Shown here: positions 7,285 to 14,463 of the stretch, piece after piece
Layout of the letters: the number at the start of each line of letters is the position of its first letter
Position numbering within the stretch: the stretch's first letter is position 1
Assembly: GCA_964406945.1 (NCBI GenBank)
Contig: CAYOTO010000034.1
Coordinates: 1-36,693, forward strand
Reading direction: 5' to 3'
DNA from: UBA2266 sp964406945
GTDB lineage: Bacteria; Planctomycetota; Phycisphaerae; Sedimentisphaerales; Anaerobacaceae
Length of the DNA: 36,693 bases
The notes under the pieces: generated by a model
The model's database searches: none
Told to the model about the DNA's origin: nothing
Seen by the model: the letters and a program-made list of their open reading frames with translations, nothing else
Translations under genes and position numbers: made by a program

Positions 7285-8547
7285 CTATTTGAGGGTGATG
7301 GCTTTCGGGTTGATGAGGGTGATGTTCTTTTCTTTGCCGTTGGCGGTGATTTTGTGTCGGCCGAGGTAGGCTCGGAGTTTGCATCTGCCGGTGCTATCGG
7401 CTTTGGCTTTGTGGTTTGTCCACCACTGGTCGTAGACGAGCTCGCGGTATGCTTTTGCGGCCGGGGTTGGGGTCCAGTCGCGTTTGTACAGTGACGACGG
7501 CGGGATCCAGTTGGCTCCCTCCCAGAAGCCCCACATGAGGATGCCGTCCACTGCGGGGTGAGCAAAGCAGATTCGGTAGTAGCGAACGAGGTTGCGGGCT
7601 TTTGCTTTTTCCTGTTCGGGGGTGAGTTCGACGCTGCGTTTGCCGTAGAATGAGGATCGCTGGCCGGGCATGTTGAATTCGGTGATGCGGATGGGCAGGT
7701 CGAAGCGGGCGAGTTTGTCCAGCGCGTTCTGCAGGGCCCGGGGGTCGAAGGATTCGCCGTGGAGGTGGCCCTGGACGCCAATGCCGCCGAGCGGGACGCC
7801 CTGGTCGAGGAATGTTCGGATCTGTTCGATGTAGCCTTCGAGGCGGTTGCCGGTGAGGATGTCGTAGTCGTTCAAAAAGAGTGTGGCGCCGGGGTCGGCC
7901 TGTTTGACCCAGAGGGCCATGTCTTTTGTGATGCCGGGACCGAGGCGGTCGGCGTAGTAGTTGGCGTGGAGCATTTCGTTGTTGAGGTCGTATTCGGCGA
8001 AGCGGCCTTCATAGCGGGAGCCGATGTCGAGTGCCCGGGCTTTGAGCTTTTTGCGCAGGGCGCTGTCGTCGAGTTCCTTCAACCAGGGCTGGACGCGGTT
8101 GGGCACGCCCCAGAAGATGCAGTGGCCGCGGAGGGGGATGTCGTTGGCCTCGGTCCATTCGAGGATGGCGTCCACGGTGGAATAGTTGACGCGGCCGGGG
8201 CGATATTCCATCGAGTGCCATTTGAGGGCGTTTTCGGTGACGGCGGCGTTGAAGTTTTCGAGAAATACTTCCCTGTACTTTTCACGGTCCCGCTCGTTCA
8301 TGCGGCCGCCGAAGGCCGATGACGAGATCGCCGCGCCGAACCAGAAGTGATGGCGAAGCTGGGTGACTTCCACAGTTGCTCCGGGTTTTGTCTTAATGGT
8401 AAGTTCGGCAGTGCGGTGTTGACGGATAGCATCGTCCAGAGAGTCGGCACGCACGATGTTGGGAAAGATGACAACTGCGGCTATGAATGTTATAAGACCG
8501 GCTGAAGCATTCTGTTGTAAACCAAATCCAAGTCGTCTCTTTTTCAT
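7285..8547 (-). CDS. GH10 family endo-1,4-beta-xylanase
   Basis: A secreted glycoside hydrolase family 10 enzyme of 420 residues, expected to cleave the beta-1,4-xylan backbone. Residues 1-34 are a signal peptide ending at VRA-DS. The (beta/alpha)8 barrel shows the family landmarks ENALKWHSMEYRPG (105-118), LRGHCIFW (139-146), the acid/base Glu191 in YDLNNEM and the nucleophile Glu290 in RITEFNMP. A short beta-rich tail follows residue 375. The ATG at 8547 was chosen because it opens the signal peptide and has a GGAAGTGA-type ribosome binding site; the frame stays open 204 nt further upstream. The gene is divergent from a CE15-type esterase, which fits joint glucuronoxylan breakdown. A strong nested inverted repeat lies about 65 nt upstream. 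Confidence 0.95.
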   Translation of the reverse strand: MKKRRLGFGLQQNASAGLITFIAAVVIFPNIVRADSLDDAIRQHRTAELTIKTKPGATVEVTQLRHHFWFGAAISSSAFGGRMNERDREKYREVFLENFNAAVTENALKWHSMEYRPGRVNYSTVDAILEWTEANDIPLRGHCIFWGVPNRVQPWLKELDDSALRKKLKARALDIGSRYEGRFAEYDLNNEMLHANYYADRLGPGITKDMALWVKQADPGATLFLNDYDILTGNRLEGYIEQIRTFLDQGVPLGGIGVQGHLHGESFDPRALQNALDKLARFDLPIRITEFNMPGQRSSFYGKRSVELTPEQEKAKARNLVRYYRICFAHPAVDGILMWGFWEGANWIPPSSLYKRDWTPTPAAKAYRELVYDQWWTNHKAKADSTGRCKLRAYLGRHKITANGKEKNITLINPKAITLK

Positions 8548-8612
8548 TTTTTCTTCACTTCCTTTTTTTGGCTCTTCGAAGTAATCTGTGGGTCCGAATT
8601 GTGCGAAATTGA

Positions 8613-8699
8613 CTCGGCAAAACAGCCTGGGACCCCAGATGCACAAATTTCCCCCCTCACGCCCCAAATTTGAGCATCCGCCCAAACTGTTTTGCCGAG
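8613..8699. repeat. 87-nt nested inverted repeat upstream of the GH10 gene
   Basis: The outer arms are perfect 13-mers: CTCGGCAAAACAG at 8613-8625 and CTGTTTTGCCGAG at 8687-8699. Inside are 13-nt arms GATGCACAAATTT (8638-8650) and AAATTTGAGCATC (8666-8678) that pair at 12 of 13 positions around a 15-nt C-rich loop. The whole can fold into one long interrupted hairpin in either strand. It overlaps the 3' end of the small ORF 8657-9022 and lies in the presumed leader of the xylanase. It could be a regulatory RNA structure, a terminator for the small ORF, or a small MITE-like insertion. Confidence 0.75.
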
Positions 8700-9022
8700 A
8701 ACAGGCCCAATTCAAATCGATCCGGAGAACCGACGGCATTGCCGTTGTCATATCTGTTTTCTTTGCAGCGTGTTACGTGATTTCTCGCCCGCAATTTGCC
8801 CACAGATTCTGCTGAGGAGGTCTTCTTTATCTTCCTCTCTTCTGTTTCCAGCCAGGCATGTACAGCCTGCCAAGGGTCTTTCTTGCGGCCCAAGGGAATT
8901 AGCTCGGAGTGGGCTTCTTTCAGCTCGCAGAAGAATCCAAACATATGGTTACTGGTTGGGTTCTCAGGACGGATGTCTCGCCGCATACGACGCACTTGTT
9001 TTTCTTTGTCCCTAATTCGCAT
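8657..9022 (-). CDS. Small basic hypothetical protein
   Basis: A 121-residue frame with a charged N-terminus (MRIRDKEKQVRRMRRDIRP) and a middle part (LGRKKDPWQAVHAWLETEER) that looks like genuine protein sequence. I recognise no family. ATG 9022 has an AAGGG ribosome binding site about 9 nt upstream, and a good promoter lies at 9085-9112. The last residues are encoded by the arm of the 87-nt inverted repeat, so the original C-terminus may have been replaced. It shares the strand of the GH10 gene and might be cotranscribed with it. Existence as a protein is uncertain. Confidence 0.45.
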   Translation of the reverse strand: MRIRDKEKQVRRMRRDIRPENPTSNHMFGFFCELKEAHSELIPLGRKKDPWQAVHAWLETEERKIKKTSSAESVGKLRARNHVTRCKENRYDNGNAVGSPDRFELGLFSAKQFGRMLKFGA

Positions 9023-9084
9023 TCTCACTTACCCTTCGTATCCAATTGATCGTCAACGAGTTGATCACTGAATTTACAGCAAGC

Positions 9085-9112
9085 ATTATAATCACACACA
9101 TCTCATAAGCAA
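9085..9112 (-). promoter_or_regulatory. Sigma-70-type promoter upstream of the small ORF and GH10 gene
   Basis: On the minus strand TTGCTT (9107-9112) and a perfect TATAAT (9085-9090) are separated by 16 nt. Transcription would begin near 9078 and could read through the small ORF into the xylanase gene. Confidence 0.5.
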
Positions 9113-9225
9113 GCGAAGTCTTGAGCACAAGCTGGACACCCCTGGCTAGGAATTGAGAGTCGGAAACATGAGCCTCAATCGGAGTTGAGTTGCTGAATTC
9201 ACGTGATTTGAAGAAATTGGGCGTG

Positions 9226-9231
9226 TATAAT
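9226..9231 (+). promoter_or_regulatory. -10 box upstream of the CE15-like esterase
   Basis: A perfect TATAAT lies 33 nt before the ATG at 9265. The -35 region at about 9204-9209 (TGATTT, 16-nt spacing) is poor, so an activator may be needed. A GGAGG ribosome binding site at 9251-9255 lies between the promoter and the start. Confidence 0.4.
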
Positions 9232-9264
9232 GCTGGAGATAATTCTAATTGGAGGTATTTTCGT

Positions 9265-10590
9265 ATGGCTGTTAATCGATTGTTTGTTTTGGGCGTTGTA
9301 TTGTGTTTTGCGGCGATGGGCGTATGCGGCGAGGCCGGCAGCGGTTGGAAGGCCGATCCGAAACTGGTGGCTGGCAGTCGGCCCGGTCGCAATTACGATG
9401 AGTCGAAGGTGCCGGATTATGAGTTGCCGGATCCGCTGGTAATGTGTGACGGGCGGAAGGTTACGAGTGCGAAGATGTGGCGGCAAGAGAGGCGGCCGGA
9501 AGTGCTGGAGCTGTTTCGCGAGCATATGTACGGCCGGGCGCCGGTGGGCCGACCGGAGGGGATGAAGTTCGAGGTTTTCGACGTGGATAAGAAGGCGCTG
9601 GGCGGCAAGGCGACGCGCAAGCAGGTGGAGGTGAATTTCACCGGTAAGAAGGACGGGTCGTCGATGGATATTCTGATGTATCTGCCTAACGGGCGCAAGG
9701 GGGCGGCGAGGATTTTCGTGCTGCTGAATTTTCAAGGCAATCACACTATCTGCGACGATCCGGCGATTCGGATTACTGACAGTTGGATGCGGGCCGGGCG
9801 AGAGGGTGTTAAGGATAACCGGGCGACCCAGGAGGCCAGGGGCGCGGCGGCCAAGCGTTTTCCGCTGAATGCGATACTCGATCGTGGATTCGGCCTGGCG
9901 ACTGTTTACTACGGCGATATCGATCCGGACTTTCACGACGAATGGAAGAACGGGGTTCACGCGGAGTTCGACCCCCCTGCCGGGCGCGAAGGCGATTCGT
10001 GGGGATCGATATGTGCGTGGGCGTGGGGGCTGAGCCGGGCGATGGATTACTTCGAGACGGATGCGGACGTGGACACCGGGCACGTGGCGGTGCTTGGACA
10101 TTCGCGGCTGGGTAAGACTTCGCTCTGGGCCGGTGCTCAGGACGAGCGGTTTGCTCTGGTTATATCCAACGACAGCGGATGCGGGGGTGCGGCACTGAGT
10201 CGCCGGGCCTATGGCGAGACGGTCAAGCGGATTAACACGAGCTTTCCGCACTGGTTCTGTGACAATTTCAAGAAGTACAATGACAATGAAGGCGAGTTGC
10301 CGATGGATCAGCATATGCTGATTGCACTGATGGCGCCTCGGCCCGTGTATGTCGCCAGTGCGGATCAGGACCTGTGGGCCGATCCCCGGGGTGAATTCCT
10401 GGCGGCCAGAAATGCGTGTTGCGTGTACAAACTCCTGGGGCTGGACGGCCTTAAGTCGCCGGAAATGCCGCCTCTGGACAGCCCCGTGCAGAAGGGCTTG
10501 ATAGGCTACCACGTCCGCAGCGGCGGCCACAACCTGTCCGAATACGACTGGCAGCGTTACATGGATTTCGCCGAAAAGCACTGGAAATAG
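9265..10590 (+). CDS. CE15-like glucuronoyl esterase
   Basis: A secreted alpha/beta-hydrolase of 441 residues. CE15 enzymes cleave the ester between 4-O-methyl-glucuronic acid on xylan and lignin alcohols. An N-terminal signal peptide (MAVNRLFVLGVVLCFAAMGVCG) is followed by the nucleophile motif GHSRLGK at 278-284 (Ser280). Further family blocks follow: SNDSGCGGAALSRR, PHWFCDNF, and QHMLIALMAPRPVYVASADQ with acidic residues near 366-368. The catalytic His422 is in SGGHNL. The ATG at 9265 has GGAGG upstream. Divergence from the GH10 gene points to a small glucuronoxylan-degrading locus. A related acetyl xylan esterase activity is the main alternative. Confidence 0.9.
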   Translation: MAVNRLFVLGVVLCFAAMGVCGEAGSGWKADPKLVAGSRPGRNYDESKVPDYELPDPLVMCDGRKVTSAKMWRQERRPEVLELFREHMYGRAPVGRPEGMKFEVFDVDKKALGGKATRKQVEVNFTGKKDGSSMDILMYLPNGRKGAARIFVLLNFQGNHTICDDPAIRITDSWMRAGREGVKDNRATQEARGAAAKRFPLNAILDRGFGLATVYYGDIDPDFHDEWKNGVHAEFDPPAGREGDSWGSICAWAWGLSRAMDYFETDADVDTGHVAVLGHSRLGKTSLWAGAQDERFALVISNDSGCGGAALSRRAYGETVKRINTSFPHWFCDNFKKYNDNEGELPMDQHMLIALMAPRPVYVASADQDLWADPRGEFLAARNACCVYKLLGLDGLKSPEMPPLDSPVQKGLIGYHVRSGGHNLSEYDWQRYMDFAEKHWK

Positions 10591-10718
10591 AACGTCATAA
10601 TCGACTGGAACACAGGTGTAACGCCGGGAGCACGACGGCATGAACAAAGCGGCGTCGAAGTTGTCGGCTTTATTTGATGTGGCCGACCGGATCCGGATTG
10701 GAATGAGAACCGGTGCGG

Positions 10719-11258
10719 CTAGGGCGTGTGTTTTTGCCGGTCTGCATCTTTCCACAAAAACTTTATCAGCAAGTTACTGACCAATGCCGCCGCCGCTGCA
10801 TAGAGGATCGCGCCGGTCCAAAGATAAAGTGAATTTATCATGAAATTCCCAGCCGTGCTCTGTGGGGAGTGCACGGTGAGGAAGTCGTCTATAAAAGGAA
10901 ACCTCGCCACAATAGCCTTGCCTGTCCGCCACGCCGTCAGATAGATCGGCATCGCGGTCAGAGGATTCGTTACCCAGCACACGGCCAGGCCGACTGGAAG
11001 GTTTACACGGAAGTAAATGGCGCCCAGGCAGGTCAGAAGCATCTGGAAAGGTATCGTCGGGGTCAATGCGATGAACAGTCCCAGCGATACTCCCCCTGCG
11101 AAAGAATGTCGGTTGATATGCCACAAGTCTCTGGCGAGCAGGTGCCGGCCGAAGACGCTGTAAACGAAGTGGTTTTTGATCTGTTCCCTGCTCGGAAGCC
11201 ATTTGGCAAAAAAACTTCGCATTCGTGTGCTTATTTTTTGTCGGTTGGATTCTGTCAT
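10719..11258 (-). CDS. DUF2062 membrane protein
   Basis: About 179 residues from the ATG at 11258, which has AGGGTCC upstream. The central block (HSFAGGVSLGLFIALTPTIP, then QMLLTCLGAIYFRVNLPVGL, then WVTNPLTAMPIYLTAWRTG) is the DUF2062 signature. It is made of two or three membrane helices with the conserved P-x2-P/F-Q and TNP features, and a final hydrophobic segment follows near the C-terminus. DUF2062 proteins are small inner-membrane proteins of unknown activity, often found near envelope or glycosyltransferase genes. It is convergent with the CE15-like gene. Confidence 0.88.
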   Translation of the reverse strand: MTESNRQKISTRMRSFFAKWLPSREQIKNHFVYSVFGRHLLARDLWHINRHSFAGGVSLGLFIALTPTIPFQMLLTCLGAIYFRVNLPVGLAVCWVTNPLTAMPIYLTAWRTGKAIVARFPFIDDFLTVHSPQSTAGNFMINSLYLWTGAILYAAAAALVSNLLIKFLWKDADRQKHTP

Positions 11259-11487
11259 CGGACCCTGGTCTCTGATCAATATATGCCGAGCGAACAACGC
11301 TTGCTTTTGGGGCCGAGTATACGGATTGCAGCTAAAATCGCAACAGCCTGATTGCGGCTGCCGCGGCATTTTGAATCACATAGCTGCCGTGCGGCCCGTG
11401 TTCGGGCGAAAAGTAATACCAGCCGAGTGAACATATGCGCCCGCGGAAACGAATACTCCGTATTCGAACGGCTTGTAGGACAAACGT

Positions 11488-11691
11488 ATGGCTTACAAAC
11501 GCATCAGGGGAATTCCGGGCCTATTGTGGGTGCCCGAACAGGGTGGGCCCAAGAAACATCCCTGCAAAGACTGCTTTAGCTGCCAGTGGTGCAGCGACAC
11601 ACGCTGCACAGCCTGCAAACGCGAAAAAAAGTGCAGGAACACGGGTAATCAAGCCCGGGCAAAGCACCCGCGTCGCAAAAGTAAAAAATGA
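11488..11691 (+). CDS. Small seven-cysteine protein
   Basis: A 67-residue basic protein with a compact cluster of cysteines: CKDCFSCQWCSDTRCTACK at 26-44 plus Cys49, that is CxxCxxCxxC-x4-CxxC-x5-C. Spacing of this kind suggests a zinc or Fe-S site; the family is not one I can name. The tail is rich in Lys and Arg (RAKHPRRKSKK), suggesting contact with nucleic acid or an acidic partner. The ATG at 11488 is preceded by a TAGGA ribosome binding site at about 7 nt. The cysteine pattern argues strongly against a random frame. Confidence 0.65.
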   Translation: MAYKRIRGIPGLLWVPEQGGPKKHPCKDCFSCQWCSDTRCTACKREKKCRNTGNQARAKHPRRKSKK

Positions 11692-11705
11692 CGACCGGGG
11701 ACCGG

Positions 11706-11734
11706 TTCTCACACCGTCCATTCTTCAGTATACT
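11706..11734 (+). promoter_or_regulatory. Putative sigma-70-type promoter
   Basis: TTCTCA (11706-11711) and TATACT (11729-11734) are 17 nt apart, upstream of the small membrane-protein gene at 11868. The implied leader is about 125 nt. Confidence 0.35.
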
Positions 11735-11867
11735 GCAAACATCCGGTCTACCCCTTTCCAAGCCCGAGCCGGTTTAATACTGGACTTCGCCGGCAATATC
11801 TGGCAGAATGTCCGGCGGTATTCTGGCGGGGGGATATTGTTCTGGACGTTTGAGCGAAAGGCTTTCC

Positions 11868-12272
11868 ATGAATGAAAAGAAACTGTTGGCTCTGGTGCTG
11901 AGGCTGGCCGGTCTGGGGATGCTCGGGGCGTTAGTGTTTGTTTTCTGTCCATTCGGGTGGATGCAGGCGATTCACGAATGGATCGGGATGGGGCAGCTAG
12001 AGTACTCGCCTTTGATCAGCTATCTGACGCGGACGTTGGCGGCTCTTTATGCGATCATCGGGTCGGTGTTTCTGGTGGCCTCGACGGATTTGAAGCGGTA
12101 TCGGCCTTTGATCAAGCTGCTCGGATTGATTGCGATTTTCGGCGGCGTCGGGGTGACTGTGTTCGACTGGGTGCTCGAGCTGCCGATGTTCTGGACACTT
12201 TTGGAGGGACCTTTAACGGCACTGATGGGAGCGGCGCTGCTGCTGCTTTCGGGCAAAAAGGGGACGCGATAA
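11868..12272 (+). CDS. Small integral membrane protein, function unknown
   Basis: A 134-residue hydrophobic protein with four predicted membrane helices: about 7-28 (ALVLRLAGLGMLGALVFVF), 48-70 (LTRTLAALYAIIGSVFLVA), 82-104 (LLGLIAIFGGVGVTVFDWV) and 108-128 (MFWTLLEGPLTALMGAALLLL). I recognise no family. The ATG at 11868 is chosen for its GAAAGG ribosome binding site; the frame extends 60 nt further upstream without support. Neighbours on the same strand are the Cys-rich protein and the propeller protein, with gaps long enough that cotranscription is uncertain. Confidence 0.75.
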   Translation: MNEKKLLALVLRLAGLGMLGALVFVFCPFGWMQAIHEWIGMGQLEYSPLISYLTRTLAALYAIIGSVFLVASTDLKRYRPLIKLLGLIAIFGGVGVTVFDWVLELPMFWTLLEGPLTALMGAALLLLSGKKGTR

Positions 12273-12401
12273 AAAGTGCAGCCACAGAACGCGCAGTAAA
12301 CCAGATTATAGCAATCGCAAGCGCGAGATCTGCCCTGATATCTTGGTGTGCATAGCGGCAGCCGTCTTGTACGATATGATGCTTGCGTTGCGACTGGGTG
12401 T

Positions 12402-12431
12402 TTGACAGAGGTGGCTTCGGGAAAGTGTGAT
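12402..12431 (+). promoter_or_regulatory. Putative promoter upstream of the PQQ-like propeller gene
   Basis: A consensus -35 TTGACA (12402-12407) is followed after 18 nt by a weak -10 TGTGAT (12426-12431). It lies about 60 nt before the ATG at 12492. Confidence 0.35.
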
Positions 12432-12491
12432 TCGGCTGGAATAAACTTCGTTAGGTTGCGGGCTCGGCCTGCTTTTTGAAAGGAGTTTGTG

Positions 12492-13844
12492 ATGGGTGGA
12501 TTGAATCGGCGCGAGTTTGTCAGTGCGGCTTTTGCGGGCCCCGGACCAGATTCCGGCGGTCCAATAGTCTTTGTGGTGGTTGAAAGGGTTTCTCTGATGA
12601 GGCATGTTGTTTGTTCGGTATTGGTATTGTGTGTTCTGGGTGGTGTTTGTTGCGGGGCGGATTGGCCACAGTTTCGGGGTATAAACAGGGACGGCAAGAG
12701 TCCGGAGACGGGCTTGATGAAGAAGTGGCTGCAGGGAGGACCCGAGCTTTTGTGGGCGGTTGACAGCCTGGGCGACGGTTGGTCTTCGGCGGCGATTGCA
12801 AAGGGCCTTGTCTATATAACGGGAAAGATCGATAAGGAAGGGCATATATTCTGCTTCGACCTCGACGGCAAACTGAAATGGAAGGTTTCTTACGGGCCTG
12901 AGTGGGTCAAGTCCTATCCGGGATCGCGGACAACGCCGACTGTGGATGACGGAAGGCTTTATGTTTTCAGCGGAATGGGGGTCGCGTCCTGTCATAATGC
13001 CGCCACGGGCAGGCTGTTATGGGAGCGGGATGTGTTCAGTGAGTTCGACGGGGTGTATCCGCGATGGGGCATGAGTGAGTGCCTGCTGGTGGATAAGGGC
13101 AAGGTCTTCTGCGCACCCGGCGGGATCAGTGCCAGCGTGGTTGCTCTGGATAAGCTTACGGGTGAGATTATATGGGCGTGTGAAGACGTGAACGAGCCGA
13201 GCACGTATTCCAATCCGATAGCGTTCGATCATGCGGGCGTGCGGATGGTTGTTTACATGCTGCGGGACTCGGTGGTGGGTATAAACTCACGGACAGGTGA
13301 ACTGCTCTGGCGCCATTGTTACGATGAGTATCACATAGACAGGAATCGGTGGGTTAATGCGAATCCGCCTTTGTATCACGAAGGGTGTGTTTATACTACG
13401 AGCGGTTACGACAACGGCGGGGCCATGGTGCAGTTGACGGATGACCCGCATAAGATCAGACGCAAGTGGGTGGATAAGGTTTTGGACGTTCACCACGGCG
13501 GGACGGTGCTCGTGGACGGGTATATTTACGGCTCGAATTACAAGAGTTATACCAAGGGCGATTGGGCGTGCCTTCAGTGGGATACGGGCAAGGTGATGTA
13601 CGACGATAAGTGGCAGGGGAATAAGGGGTCGCTGATCTATGCGGATGGGATGCTCTACTGTTACGATGAGAACACAGGGCACGTGGCGCTTGTGCCGGCG
13701 GATCCGGAAGAATTTGAACCGGCCAGTTCGTTCGAGATCGCCAGGAAAGGCAAGGGACGCTACTGGGCGCATCCTTCGATATCCGATGGGCGCCTATACA
13801 TCAGGCACGGAGAGTATTTGATGTGTTATGGGATTGAGGATTGA
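12492..13844 (+). CDS. PQQ-like beta-propeller (BamB-like) secreted protein
   Basis: An eight-bladed PQQ-like quinoprotein-type propeller. From the internal ATG at 12597 it reads as a signal peptide (MRHVVCSVLVLCVLGGVCCGA), then DWPQFRGINRDGKS, the block that opens many planctomycete PQQ-like proteins. Repeated blades follow with IFCFDLDGKLKWK, CHNAATGRLLWE, VVALDKLTGEIIWA and VVGINSRTGELLWR. Catalytic PQQ-binding residues are not evident, so it is probably a binding or scaffold protein in the periplasm. Two starts compete. ATG 12492 has the strongest ribosome binding site (AAAGGAG) and adds a 35-residue leader resembling a Tat signal start (NRREFVSAAFAG). ATG 12597 has GAAAGGG and fits the mature protein better. 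I report the longer span and suspect 12597 is functional. Confidence 0.88.
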   Translation: MGGLNRREFVSAAFAGPGPDSGGPIVFVVVERVSLMRHVVCSVLVLCVLGGVCCGADWPQFRGINRDGKSPETGLMKKWLQGGPELLWAVDSLGDGWSSAAIAKGLVYITGKIDKEGHIFCFDLDGKLKWKVSYGPEWVKSYPGSRTTPTVDDGRLYVFSGMGVASCHNAATGRLLWERDVFSEFDGVYPRWGMSECLLVDKGKVFCAPGGISASVVALDKLTGEIIWACEDVNEPSTYSNPIAFDHAGVRMVVYMLRDSVVGINSRTGELLWRHCYDEYHIDRNRWVNANPPLYHEGCVYTTSGYDNGGAMVQLTDDPHKIRRKWVDKVLDVHHGGTVLVDGYIYGSNYKSYTKGDWACLQWDTGKVMYDDKWQGNKGSLIYADGMLYCYDENTGHVALVPADPEEFEPASSFEIARKGKGRYWAHPSISDGRLYIRHGEYLMCYGIED

Positions 13845-13898
13845 CAGTCCAAAGCCACAGTTGAAGACCCAAAGTGTTGGCTGCTGCGAAGGAACAAA

Positions 13899-13921
13899 GC
13901 CGAGCGGGCGCATTGCTCGGC
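13899..13921 (+). terminator. Hairpin downstream of the propeller gene
   Basis: GCCGAGC (13899-13905) and GCTCGGC (13915-13921) form a perfect 7-bp GC-rich stem with a 9-nt loop, 54 nt after the stop codon at 13844. There is no U-tract, so it may stabilise the 3' end or act with Rho rather than alone. Confidence 0.45.
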
Positions 13922-14010
13922 GCTTGTCTCCGTAGAAAACTCTGGACGGCGGCGGGGTTTTTCGTTTTGATCCATGCAAAAGATCTTCTGAATTGTTGAA
14001 AGGATTTGAT

Positions 14011-14274
14011 ATGAATGGGGCCGGTCCTGATGTTGCACCATTGATGGTGCTTGTATTGATTCTAGTTTATGCCGTATTTTTCATCGGCCTGCTGGTTCTG
14101 AACATCGTTATCTGGTGGAAAGTGTTCAAGAAGACCGGTTACGGGGGAGCACTGGGATTGCTGATGCTGGTGCCGATCGCGAATATTGTGATGCTTTTTG
14201 TACTTGCGTTCGGCGACTGGCCCGTGTTGCGCGAACTGAGGGCGCTGAAGCAACAACAGCAGGCACATGGCTGA
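14011..14274 (+). CDS. Small membrane protein
   Basis: An 87-residue protein with two membrane helices: PLMVLVLILVYAVFFIGLLVLNIVIWW, then a short cytoplasmic turn (KVFKKTGYGG), then ALGLLMLVPIANIVMLFVLAF. It ends in a charged tail (LRELRALKQQQQAHG). The WWKVFKKTGY-GG-LLMLVPIANI pattern resembles the DUF5684-type signature seen in small bacterial membrane proteins; I am not certain of the family. The ATG at 14011 has a GAAAGGA ribosome binding site 7 nt upstream. Confidence 0.7.
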   Translation: MNGAGPDVAPLMVLVLILVYAVFFIGLLVLNIVIWWKVFKKTGYGGALGLLMLVPIANIVMLFVLAFGDWPVLRELRALKQQQQAHG

Positions 14275-14463
14275 GAACTGTTTGGCAGATAACCGGCTTG
14301 CGAACGAGAGCATATTGAAGCTTTTTTTGTTCTGGATTGTGCGGCAGGTCGTACGGCCTGAGTTACCTGCTGGCGAGGCTTGTTTTGTATCTAAGCAGAT
14401 ATCCGACGCTCGCCGGATAATCGGGATCGAGGCCCGGTTGCCGGCGGCTGCCGATCAGCGCGA

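Noticed and set aside
7137..7781. 214-aa minus-strand frame overlapping the end of the GH10 gene.
   Set aside because: It is a Thr/Ser/Pro-rich out-of-frame reading of GH10 coding sequence.
9199..10755. 518-aa minus-strand frame opposite the CE15-like gene.
   Set aside because: The plus-strand frame has a signal peptide, ribosome binding site and complete catalytic residues; the antisense frame is low-complexity Arg/His/Pro.
10640..10780. 46-codon plus-strand ORF after the CE15-like gene with a weak CGGGAG site.
   Set aside because: Its second half is antisense to the DUF2062 gene and the peptide has no protein-like pattern.
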